A DNA stretch of 26,340 nucleotides, taken from NCBI GenBank assembly GCA_003648225.1, contig QMOL01000008.1, forward strand, positions 1 to 26,340, in the 5' to 3' direction. Source of the stretch: Chlamydiota bacterium (GTDB taxonomy: Bacteria; Auribacterota; UBA3054; B51-G9). Positions 14,826 to 21,987 of this stretch are shown one piece after another. The stretch's first letter is position 1, and each line of letters starts with the position of its first letter. Below the pieces are notes generated by a model, which did not search any database, was not told where the DNA came from, and saw only the letters and a program-made list of their open reading frames with translations. The position numbers and the translations under genes were made by a program.

Positions 14826-17093
14826 ATGCTTGTATCAAATTCAAAGAATCAGAAGTCTATGCTGACATCTTTATTAGTTGGTATCGGATTTTCAACCCTC
14901 TTCACTCAGATATTCTTAATCCGCAATGCAAGTGTCTGGCTACGCGGAAACGAATTCATTGTCGCTATCATTATAGCTGCATGGCTAATGTGGACTGCTG
15001 TTGGTTGTGCCGTCAGTTTATATTTTTTTTCAAATAAAAGTTCTTACTTTTCAACTTACTATTTGTGGTTCACGTCTGTTATTATTTCTGTTTGTGAACT
15101 TATTTTATTAAAGCTTTTTTGGGCTTGCACAGGTAAACTGCCTGGAGAATCTTTGGATTTAAGTTACGCCGCGGGACTTGCTGTATTGTCCACCGCTTTA
15201 CCATGTTTTTTCAGTGGCTTTGCCTCCGGGCTGGCGATTAAGTTATTAAGAAATTTTGAAAAGAAAACAGTCGCATATTTTTATTTTTCTGAAACATTCG
15301 GCGCGTTAATCGCCGGAATTGCTGTTACATTTATTTTTATACCACTTCAACACTGGTGGTTTTCAATTACTTTTCTTCTTTCAGTACCGATATTAATTTA
15401 CAATTTTAAATTTAGAATTTTAAATTTTCGATTTGCATTAATTATAGTTTTAATTTTCGCTTTTGCCTTCTTCGCGTGGAAGAACAACAATTTACTTGAA
15501 TTATTTGCTCAACAAATTTCAAATCGATTTTTAACCGGTAAGATTGTTTTAGATATTGACGCTCCAAGAGAAAGGTTTACTGTTACTACAAGAAACGGAG
15601 AATCTGCTTTTTATATAAATGGAAAATTGTCAGGTTCAAGTGTTCAAAAGGAAATCGCTGAAGAAATCGGATGGTATTCTTTCCTTTCATCGAAAAACGC
15701 AAAAACGGCGTTGCTTATTGGCTTTTCATATAACGGCCTTTTAAGAGAATTTATTGAAAAGGGGATAAAAATAACTATTCCCGACCCGGAAAAAAACTTA
15801 ATTAAAAAATTCGCGACATTTCTTTCGCGTGAAGACTCAAAAATTATTAATTCAACTAATGTAAATATTTATCCGGAAGACTGTAGAACATTTCTTAAAA
15901 CCCATAATAATACACATTATGATCGTATCATCCAAAATATCGGCATACCGGAAGCTTATTCTTCAAGCCGGTTGTATTCCGTGGAATGGTTTAAAATTGT
16001 CTCACAACATCTTTCTTCTAATGGCACCTTTACTGTCGTTCTGCCCGGCAGCGCGGGATACGTGCCGGATGACTTGGCAAGAATTCTTTCTAGAACTTTT
16101 AAAACTATGAAATCAGTTTTCGAGTTTGTTACAATTCTTCCCGGAACAAGCACATTGCTTATTGCTTCAAATTCAAATTACATACCGGTCACACCGGAAT
16201 TTTGGCTGACTAATCTGCAAACTGCGCTGTGCAGCGAAGGCAAAACAAATAGAAGTCAAGATTCTTTCTCTTATCCCTTTTGGTTCAACCCCGCCCTTAT
16301 CAACGACAATTTAAATAATTTCCGTATAACACAATTCACAAACGCTTGTGCCGAATTCAATTTTCTTCCTGTTCACAAAGATTTGTCTCCATTCTTATAT
16401 GGTGACGCGATGCTTTATTCAGAAGCCCGTTTTTCCGGATCAACTCATAAAATCCTCTCCGCCATTTATAATAATCGTACAAGAGTAACGGAAATTTCGA
16501 TTATAATCTTGTTTTTATGGGTTTGCGGGGTTTATGTCAGCAAGGCGGTTAAATTCTCAGAAATTCATCTTTGGATCTTAATGACATCATTTTCCGCGGC
16601 AGGATTTATCGCCGAAATGACTCTTCTTGTTCGATTTGTAATCGCGTGTGGAAGTTTATTTTATTTTATAGGATTATTGTTTGCCGGATTTATGCTTGGT
16701 CTTGCTACTGCAACTTACACAATTGAAAATATAAAAAAGATTAATCAGTTTTTATTACCGTACGCAATAATTATGCTATGTTTTTCTTTGTTCGCTATTA
16801 CATTCTTATCATTCCCGAGCTCTCCGTCTATAGTTGTTTTATTTTCTTTCACGTTAAATATGATTTGCGGATTGTGCGTTGGAACATGTTTGGCAACTAT
16901 GGCGCAGCGTGTACAAAGCATTAAACATGGCGGAATGGTTTTGTATATGGCGGATTTATGCGGAGCTTTTATCGGATGTTTATTATTTAGTATCGTTATC
17001 CCGCCGGTTTTAGGCTTTGCATTTTTAACGATAATTGTTACGATAATTCTTATCCTGATCTTATCGGTAATTTTAATGTCCAAAGTCCAGTAA
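14826..17093 (+). CDS. Polytopic membrane protein with spermidine-synthase-like domain
   Basis: The 755-aa protein has about six N-terminal membrane helices (residues 12-216), a soluble spermidine-synthase/Rossmann methyltransferase-like domain (about 235-460) and about six C-terminal helices (from about 555). The domain shows ALLIGFSYNGLLREFIEKG where SpeE has its glycine-rich SAM-binding loop, then KITIPDPE, HYDRIIQNIGIPEAYSSSRL, YSVEWFKIVSQHL and VVLPGSAGY, and PGTSTLLIAS. This is the layout of membrane-embedded SpeE-like proteins of planctomycetes and other environmental bacteria, whose substrates are unknown. The glycine loop is degenerate (GFSYNG, not GGGxGG-like), so nucleotide binding or aminopropyl transfer is doubtful. 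A heptamer-like repeat encodes the loop at residues 192-203. It is a single gene with its own promoter. Confidence 0.75.
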   Translation: MLVSNSKNQKSMLTSLLVGIGFSTLFTQIFLIRNASVWLRGNEFIVAIIIAAWLMWTAVGCAVSLYFFSNKSSYFSTYYLWFTSVIISVCELILLKLFWACTGKLPGESLDLSYAAGLAVLSTALPCFFSGFASGLAIKLLRNFEKKTVAYFYFSETFGALIAGIAVTFIFIPLQHWWFSITFLLSVPILIYNFKFRILNFRFALIIVLIFAFAFFAWKNNNLLELFAQQISNRFLTGKIVLDIDAPRERFTVTTRNGESAFYINGKLSGSSVQKEIAEEIGWYSFLSSKNAKTALLIGFSYNGLLREFIEKGIKITIPDPEKNLIKKFATFLSREDSKIINSTNVNIYPEDCRTFLKTHNNTHYDRIIQNIGIPEAYSSSRLYSVEWFKIVSQHLSSNGTFTVVLPGSAGYVPDDLARILSRTFKTMKSVFEFVTILPGTSTLLIASNSNYIPVTPEFWLTNLQTALCSEGKTNRSQDSFSYPFWFNPALINDNLNNFRITQFTNACAEFNFLPVHKDLSPFLYGDAMLYSEARFSGSTHKILSAIYNNRTRVTEISIIILFLWVCGVYVSKAVKFSEIHLWILMTSFSAAGFIAEMTLLVRFVIACGSLFYFIGLLFAGFMLGLATATYTIENIKKINQFLLPYAIIMLCFSLFAITFLSFPSSPSIVVLFSFTLNMICGLCVGTCLATMAQRVQSIKHGGMVLYMADLCGAFIGCLLFSIVIPPVLGFAFLTIIVTIILILILSVILMSKVQ
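15401..15435. repeat. Five degenerate heptamers inside the SpeE-like gene
   Basis: Consecutive units CAATTTT, AAATTTA, GAATTTT, AAATTTT and CGATTTG encode YNFKFRILNFRF in a short loop between two membrane helices. The composition resembles the other heptamer arrays in the window. Confidence 0.4.
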
Positions 17094-17104
17094 CTACGGT
17101 AGAG

Positions 17105-17293
17105 TCAAATAAGTTTTGAAGTTCCATTGCCCAAATTTAATGACCGGGCTTCAACTTCTTTTGACCATGCTTCATCAATGTCCGTTTGAGTTGGCAGATT
17201 GGTACTGTGTGATAATCTGTCAATCAATCTGATTTTATTTTCAGTTGGTAAGTCCGGTGCGTCTTCATATACTTTTTCCGCAAGAGCAATCAT
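17105..17293 (-). CDS. Addiction-module component-type antitoxin, short and without toxin partner
   Basis: The 62-aa product resembles the putative addiction module component family (Unstab_antitox, PF09720). It has an N-terminal helix (IALAEKVYEDAPDLPTENKI), RLIDRLSHS and the signature DEAWSKEVEARSLNL followed by GNGTSKLI. Full members usually continue about 10-15 residues further, so this copy looks truncated at the C-terminus. The normal partner, a RelE/ParE-type toxin, would follow immediately. Instead the end of the convergent SpeE-like gene lies 11 bp away. The start ATG at 17293 has AAGGGA at Shine-Dalgarno distance and a near-consensus promoter at 17346-17373, so it is probably still expressed. 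It could act as an antidote to toxins encoded elsewhere. Confidence 0.75.
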   Translation of the reverse strand: MIALAEKVYEDAPDLPTENKIRLIDRLSHSTNLPTQTDIDEAWSKEVEARSLNLGNGTSKLI

Positions 17294-17344
17294 AGAAATT
17301 CCCTTCGCATATTAATTTATTAATTTTAATATTTAAGCATACAA

Positions 17345-17373
17345 GATTATAACGATATAATCGCTTTTGTCAA
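17345..17373 (-). promoter_or_regulatory. Consensus promoter of the orphan antitoxin, with overlapping operator-like palindrome
   Basis: On the minus strand TTGACA (17373-17368), a 16-bp spacer and TATAAT (17351-17346) match the sigma70 consensus exactly in both hexamers. GATTATA (17345-17351) and TATAATC (17356-17362) form an inverted repeat over the -10 region, a plausible repressor site. Confidence 0.72.
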
Positions 17374-17462
17374 TAAAAAAAAGACAGGAGATACCCGACT
17401 TTTTGAATGTATGGGCATGAAAAGTTAAACCTTTGCTTTTTTGTTTCGAATATTATGTATTC

Positions 17463-17520
17463 TGTAGCCGACCTCACTGAGGTCGGTAAAAATAAACCGC
17501 AGCCGGCGGCAGCGGCTACA
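17463..17520. repeat. Hairpin element with TGTAGCCG/CGGCTACA ends
   Basis: The outer arms TGTAGCCG (17463-17470) and CGGCTACA (17513-17520) are perfect inverted repeats. Inside, CCGACCTC (17468-17475) pairs with GAGGTCGG (17479-17486). The sequence to the right is GC-rich. It shares the CCGACCTC core with 11478-11498 and with the right half of 14636-14700. Confidence 0.75.
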
Positions 17521-17834
17521 AAAGAATAGCGTATTCCCCGAGAATTTGATGGATAAAAAGGTACCTCGCACGGTCTTTAACTTTATCCTAACTTTCATGG
17601 TAAAGAGCGATTATCATCGCTGAAGAAAATGTCGCGATTTTCAATGCCGCAGTTGAAAATGTGATAGAAAAAGTTTTCGCCTTCGATTCGAGAAGAACGA
17701 GACATGATGCTTCATTAGGTTTCGGAGTTAATAGCTTGAGAAGCTGGGACATTTCATTTTCGAGAAAAATATTATAGTATGTAAAGCAAGAAAAATCAAG
17801 AATAAAGTTAAAGAACTGTGCAGATACACTGTAC
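17521..17834. other. Intergenic stretch with a possible gene remnant
   Basis: No convincing gene is present. On the plus strand at about 17606-17778 an open frame without a start codon reads IIAEENVAIFNAAVENVIEK and on to a TAG. Its composition is protein-like, but I recognise no family. The minus-strand frame here lacks family features. Confidence 0.35.
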
Positions 17835-19034
17835 TCACCATCGTCCCGGGATTTTCGCGCCGCAGAATTTACATTTCCCATTTTTTATATTTATATCCCC
17901 GATGTAATACCCGCTTCTTTCAATAAGTTTTTTCCCGCAATTGGGACAATAAGTTGATTCATATTTGCTTCCCGCGACATTTCCCGCGTAAATATATTTT
18001 ATACCGAAACTTTTCGCTATTTTCACTGCCATATTAAGCGTTGATATCGGTGTTGGCGGTCGATCCATAATTTTGTAATTTGGGAAAAACCTTGAAAAAT
18101 GAACCGGCATGTCAGTTCCGATTTCAGTTACAACCCATTTGCATAAATTACTTATATCTTGAGGTGAGTCATTAGCTCCCGGTATAATTAAGTTAGTAAG
18201 TTCAGTCCAAACGCCTTCCTCTTTTAGAATTTTAAAAGTATTTAAAACGGGGTTTAATTTTCCGGTTGTGTATTCCGAGTAAAACTGTTTTGAGAAGCCC
18301 TTTAAATCGACATTAGCGGCATCAATATATTTGCAAAGTTCCCGCAGAGGTTTTTCTTCAATATACCCACAAGTTATATAAACATTTTTCAATCCTCTTG
18401 ATTTCGCAAGCTTTGCTGTGTCACGCATATATTCAAAAAATATTGTTGGTTCAGTGTAAGTATATGCTATTGATTTGCAACCTGAACTGAGAGCCTCTTC
18501 TACAATCTGTTCTGGTGACAAATTAATATATCTTGCTTTTTCCGGCTTTGCTTGTGAGATTTCCCAATTCTGGCAAAAAATACATTTTAAGTTGCAACCG
18601 GCCGTTGCAATGGAAAACGCTTTACTTTTAGGATAAAAATGAAAAAGCGGCTTCTTTTCTATCGGGTCAACATGAATCGCAACAGCTTTACCGTAAACAA
18701 CAGTGCGTAGCACTCCGCCGATATTGACGCGAGCCCGGCAATCTCCGCTGTATCCGTTTGGGATGACACATTTTCGAGGGCAGAGTTTACAAATCACAGC
18801 ATTATCTTCTATTGCATCCCAATATTCCGCGATATGCATTGAAAGACCCGATCGCGCGATTTCGTTGCTTGATATTTTAGTAAATCCTGAAACGTCCGCG
18901 TTTTTTTCCCAACCTATGACGGGTGAATTTTTCCCAATATTGCCGTGAATTTCGATCCATAAATTGAAAGCGAACAATGCCGCAACAACCGCGATTAAGG
19001 TTAAAGCTAAAAAAGATTTAAATTTATTTTTCAT
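17835..19034 (-). CDS. Membrane-anchored AmmeMemoRadiSam-type radical SAM protein
   Basis: The 399-aa protein belongs to the PflA-like radical SAM group annotated as the AmmeMemoRadiSam system enzyme, whose reaction is unknown. The radical SAM cluster motif CNLKCIFCQNW supplies C147, C151 and C154. It is preceded by the group's extra cysteines (CKLCPRKC at 82-89 and GDCRARVN) and followed by YTYTEPTIFFEYM and NVDLKGFS. Other group motifs are LIIPGANDSPQDI and VHFSRFFPNYKI. The C-terminus has a zinc-ribbon-like set (CPNCG at 363, CKFCG at 388). Unusually, residues 7-26 form a hydrophobic helix behind Lys2, Lys4 and Lys6, predicting an N-in membrane anchor. A start at M66 would remove it but would leave an extra 195-nt gap. 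AMMECR1 and Memo partners are not in the window. It lies 54 bp after the flavin/Fe-S redox gene, probably in one operon. Confidence 0.85.
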   Translation of the reverse strand: MKNKFKSFLALTLIAVVAALFAFNLWIEIHGNIGKNSPVIGWEKNADVSGFTKISSNEIARSGLSMHIAEYWDAIEDNAVICKLCPRKCVIPNGYSGDCRARVNIGGVLRTVVYGKAVAIHVDPIEKKPLFHFYPKSKAFSIATAGCNLKCIFCQNWEISQAKPEKARYINLSPEQIVEEALSSGCKSIAYTYTEPTIFFEYMRDTAKLAKSRGLKNVYITCGYIEEKPLRELCKYIDAANVDLKGFSKQFYSEYTTGKLNPVLNTFKILKEEGVWTELTNLIIPGANDSPQDISNLCKWVVTEIGTDMPVHFSRFFPNYKIMDRPPTPISTLNMAVKIAKSFGIKYIYAGNVAGSKYESTYCPNCGKKLIERSGYYIGDINIKNGKCKFCGAKIPGRW

Positions 19035-19088
19035 TTTTGGTCACGAATAAAATTTTAACTACTGATAAACACAAATAAAATATAAAAA

Positions 19089-20756
19089 TTACTGTTGTTT
19101 CTTATTTGAATTTTTCTTCGCGGCTTTGCGGCTTTGCGCGATACTTATCATTTCGAATAAGGCGCCGTCAACGCAAAAGTAATTGCACCAGAATCTTTTA
19201 ATAAAGCACGATACAATTAAAACTGACAATCCGAATATAAAATAAGATTTTGTTTGGTTTTTTGTGAAAATTGAATGGAACGGCTCAAACTTATCTGCCG
19301 GAACTTTTGAGAATACAACCATCAAAATAATTACTGTAAATAATAATATGTATTTTACAAAACGTAAATATTTTACAATACCCTTTGGCAATTGAAGACT
19401 ACCGGGAATTACACGATAACAAATTTCCGTTAACGCACCAAACGGGCAAACATATTTGCAATAAGCTCTTCCGAAAAAAAGAGGAGAAATAATTGTCATG
19501 AAAAAAACTACATACCAAGATAAATTACTAATTGGAGGGAATTTACCGTGAATGAGCAAGGAAACCTGTTCAATAGAGAAAAACGTTGTGTGATAAAAGC
19601 CAAGGATCACTACGGCCAAAATCCACAAACAAAATTGCAGCCATAGTTTTTGCAGACAAGGAATTTTCGTGACAACTACCGCAATTATAAAAAGAATAAC
19701 AAATGGGATTACCGTTTTTACAAAACGGTACGTAATCCGTAATCCGTGATCCGCAGTCCGTAATTGGTTATCATTTTTACTTTTCAGCACTGAAAAACGG
19801 CTTGCGGCAGCTTTGAGGTTCTTGCGCAGCGAGTCAATTGTCATTGTTGCTCCACTGATGCCATCTACAGATTCAACATTTTTCAACAAAAATTCTGCCG
19901 AATTATTTTTCCACTGTTCAAGCCATTTTGATATGGGATTAACAACATATTTAGATTCATTATTTTCTAAAAGAAAGATATTTGAAATAATACCTGAATT
20001 ATCAAAAGCGATAATAACAGGCGTTTCTCCAGCGTAACCATGTGACTTAACATTAAGCTTTCTTGTATCAACCAATTTCAAGTTTTTATAAGCCGGTCCT
20101 GCGATTGTTTTAGCATCAATAAATTTTCGCGAGTAAAGCAAGGAATGAAAGGTTGAAAGTGCAATGAAAATGTAAGTAAAGCCGACAATTATACCGGCAA
20201 TTCGCCCCATTTTTCTCCAAAATCCCCAACGGGTAAGCGCTCCGGCAAAGACAAGAGGAAAAAGATAAACTGATGTACCAAGAAAGAAAGCGAAGAAGTA
20301 TGCACCTCCCCAGAAAGGGCTTTTGGTTTGAATTGTAACGGCAGCAGCCAAAACGAATGGTGGACAAAAATTTAGTCCGGTAGTTATTCCAAGAAAAAAT
20401 GGAACAGATTTTTTACTTGTTTTTTTTTCTAAAGTGCAGACATGCGTACTCTTGTTTATATAATTCAATAAAAGCATCGCGGCAATCAAATAGCTTGAAG
20501 GAATTATCCATTCAAACAATTGAAAAGAACTTATTTTAGAACCTAACCAACCGGTAATAACGCCAAAAGCAACATAGGATAAAAAACGGCCGCATGAGAA
20601 ATTTAAAAATACAAAGAAAGTTTTTAAGACATTTTGCCGTTTACTTAAGAATAAAGGCAGAAGCAGACAACTGCAGGTGCTTAAGCATAATGCTCCAACA
20701 GACAAACCGGTAATAAATCCGCCGATAAGGAATGAAATATCGAAATTGTTATTCAT
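19089..20756 (-). CDS. Fused membrane redox protein: CcdA/TauE-like domain + FMN-binding domain + NosR/NapH-like Fe-S domain
   Basis: The 555-aa protein has three parts. Residues 1-205 are six or so helices resembling CcdA/DsbD or TauE/SafE transporters, with cysteines in CLSTCSC (24-30) and GLNFCPP (131), the places where CcdA/DsbD carry redox cysteines. Residues 215-325 are an FMN-binding domain as in NosR/RnfG, ending in VDGISGATMTIDS. SGATMT (301-306) fits the ApbE-type site where FMN is covalently bound to Thr. Residues 345-535 are NosR/NapH-like helices with AYCKYVCPFGAL (C433, C437) and RFWCNYFCVDGAL (C524, C528). The soluble domain most likely faces the periplasm. The expected role is electron transfer across the membrane. 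ApbE is not in the window. It is the first gene of a pair with the radical SAM gene. Confidence 0.83.
   Translation of the reverse strand: MNNNFDISFLIGGFITGLSVGALCLSTCSCLLLPLFLSKRQNVLKTFFVFLNFSCGRFLSYVAFGVITGWLGSKISSFQLFEWIIPSSYLIAAMLLLNYINKSTHVCTLEKKTSKKSVPFFLGITTGLNFCPPFVLAAAVTIQTKSPFWGGAYFFAFFLGTSVYLFPLVFAGALTRWGFWRKMGRIAGIIVGFTYIFIALSTFHSLLYSRKFIDAKTIAGPAYKNLKLVDTRKLNVKSHGYAGETPVIIAFDNSGIISNIFLLENNESKYVVNPISKWLEQWKNNSAEFLLKNVESVDGISGATMTIDSLRKNLKAAASRFSVLKSKNDNQLRTADHGLRITYRFVKTVIPFVILFIIAVVVTKIPCLQKLWLQFCLWILAVVILGFYHTTFFSIEQVSLLIHGKFPPISNLSWYVVFFMTIISPLFFGRAYCKYVCPFGALTEICYRVIPGSLQLPKGIVKYLRFVKYILLFTVIILMVVFSKVPADKFEPFHSIFTKNQTKSYFIFGLSVLIVSCFIKRFWCNYFCVDGALFEMISIAQSRKAAKKNSNKKQQ
19731..19772. 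repeat. Six tandem heptamers inside the flavin/Fe-S gene, at the domain linker
   Basis: On the plus strand the units are CGTAATC, CGTAATC, CGTGATC, CGCAGTC, CGTAATT and GGTTATC. On the coding strand they encode residues 329-342 (NQLRTADHGLRIT), exactly between the FMN-binding domain and the NosR-like helices. The same peptide style is known from heptamer-repeat junk in many environmental genomes, here apparently in frame in a real gene. Confidence 0.8.
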
Positions 20757-20802
20757 AGCAATAAATTAAAATCTATTAATTCAGTTTTTTCTTGTTGATA
20801 AT

Positions 20803-20830
20803 ATTATATCATTATATTGAATGAAGTAAA
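20803..20830 (-). promoter_or_regulatory. Candidate promoter of the flavin/radical SAM pair
   Basis: On the minus strand TTTACT (20830-20825), a 16-bp spacer and TATAAT (20808-20803) give a perfect -10 and a moderate -35. A second TATAAT occurs at 20816-20811. The predicted leader is about 40 nt. Confidence 0.5.
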
Positions 20831-20854
20831 ACCCGATTCTGGAGACTGAATTGC

Positions 20855-20884
20855 TTGACTTTTATTATAGAATCTAATTATTGT
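20855..20884 (+). promoter_or_regulatory. Weak candidate promoter of the glycan gene run
   Basis: TTGACT (20855-20860), an 18-bp spacer and TATTGT (20879-20884) lie 32 bp before the glycosyltransferase start. The -10 matches only four of six consensus bases. Confidence 0.35.
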
Positions 20885-20916
20885 AAAATTATGCTTCTTT
20901 TGATAAAATTATTTAA

Positions 20917-21915
20917 ATGAATGATAATTGTAATATTGATTTTTCTATAATTATCCTTAACTGGAACAGTTTGGATTACTTGAAAGACTGTCTTGATGCT
21001 CTTAATAGCCAATCTCACAGGTCTTTTGAACTCATTTGTGTGGATAACGGTTCAACCGATGAAAGCGTGAAATGGATTGAGTCTGCTCAACTTGATGAAA
21101 TTGTCGGAGCGCCGGTCAAGAAAATCTTGCTTGGAAAAAATATTGGTTTTGCGGCGGGAATGAATACGGGTATTCGCGTTGCAAAAGGAAAATATATTAT
21201 TCCGTTAAATGTCGATGTTTTTTTAGAAAAAAACTTTCTCGAAAACGCGAAAAAACTTTTCTTCGAAAATGATGATTACCAAATGCTCGGCGCAAAAATT
21301 TATCGCTATGATGGGAATCCAACCAAAAAAGTTATATGCTCAGGTGTTTGGCTGACAAAACATTTCAGCATCTCAACGCTACTGACCGATGCGGAAAAAG
21401 AGAGAGAAGTTTTCGGTCCCGCGGGCTGTTGCCCGATTTTCCGACACGATGCTTTGAAGAAGTCAGCATTTGAAGCTGAAAATAAAACACAGTTTTATGA
21501 TGAGTTGTATTTCGCTTACGGTGAGGATGTGGATATTTATCTCCGAATGAATTTAATGGGTTTTAAATGTCTTTATTCACCAAAACTGATCGCGTGGCAC
21601 GCTCATTCAGGAACTCAAAACGGAATTCGTTGGCATAAAAAAAGCGCGACAACATTACGCCGTCTTCCCGCGAATGTTTTTTACACATGGTTAAAAAACT
21701 GTCCACCGAAAATGCTGATAAAAACATCATGGCGGGTTTTTCTCGCACCGATTGCAATGTTTTTAGTCTTGCTTGTTCGCAGGCCCGGTGTTTGTTTTGC
21801 ACCGCTCGCGGCATATTTTTCATTTTTGAGAAATTTACCGCGAACATTAAAAATAAGAAATTTTATAAAGCTAAAAATAAAGAATGACGTGGATTTCACA
21901 AATTATCACAAATAA
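20917..21915 (+). CDS. Family 2 glycosyltransferase (rhamnosyltransferase-like)
   Basis: GT2 enzymes transfer a sugar from a nucleotide donor to a growing glycan at the cytoplasmic membrane. The 332-aa protein opens with FSIIILNWNSLDYLKDCLDA and CVDNGSTDESVKWI, the GT-A nucleotide-binding core. Next are NIGFAAGMNTGIRVAKGKYI and PLNVDVFLE, where NVDV takes the place of the DxD metal site. Then come FGPAGCCPIFRHDALK and FYDELYFAYGEDVDIYLRMN, the catalytic-base region. A hydrophobic stretch at about 275-300 may dock it to the membrane. The donor cannot be read from sequence. It heads a plus-strand run with a GDP-fucose-type reductase and a lipid-carrier sugar transferase, pointing to exopolysaccharide or O-antigen assembly. 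Confidence 0.88.
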   Translation: MNDNCNIDFSIIILNWNSLDYLKDCLDALNSQSHRSFELICVDNGSTDESVKWIESAQLDEIVGAPVKKILLGKNIGFAAGMNTGIRVAKGKYIIPLNVDVFLEKNFLENAKKLFFENDDYQMLGAKIYRYDGNPTKKVICSGVWLTKHFSISTLLTDAEKEREVFGPAGCCPIFRHDALKKSAFEAENKTQFYDELYFAYGEDVDIYLRMNLMGFKCLYSPKLIAWHAHSGTQNGIRWHKKSATTLRRLPANVFYTWLKNCPPKMLIKTSWRVFLAPIAMFLVLLVRRPGVCFAPLAAYFSFLRNLPRTLKIRNFIKLKIKNDVDFTNYHK

Positions 21916-21987
21916 TATTTTTTAATTAGTGTAAATTCGTGCAATTAATGTCTAATAAAAATAACAAAATATAATAGAAGGTGAAAA

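Noticed and set aside
17588..17881. Minus-strand 97-codon ORF overlapping the radical SAM gene end
   Set aside because: It overlaps the radical SAM 3' end out of frame, has no recognisable motif, and is compositionally a shadow of the plus-strand frame.
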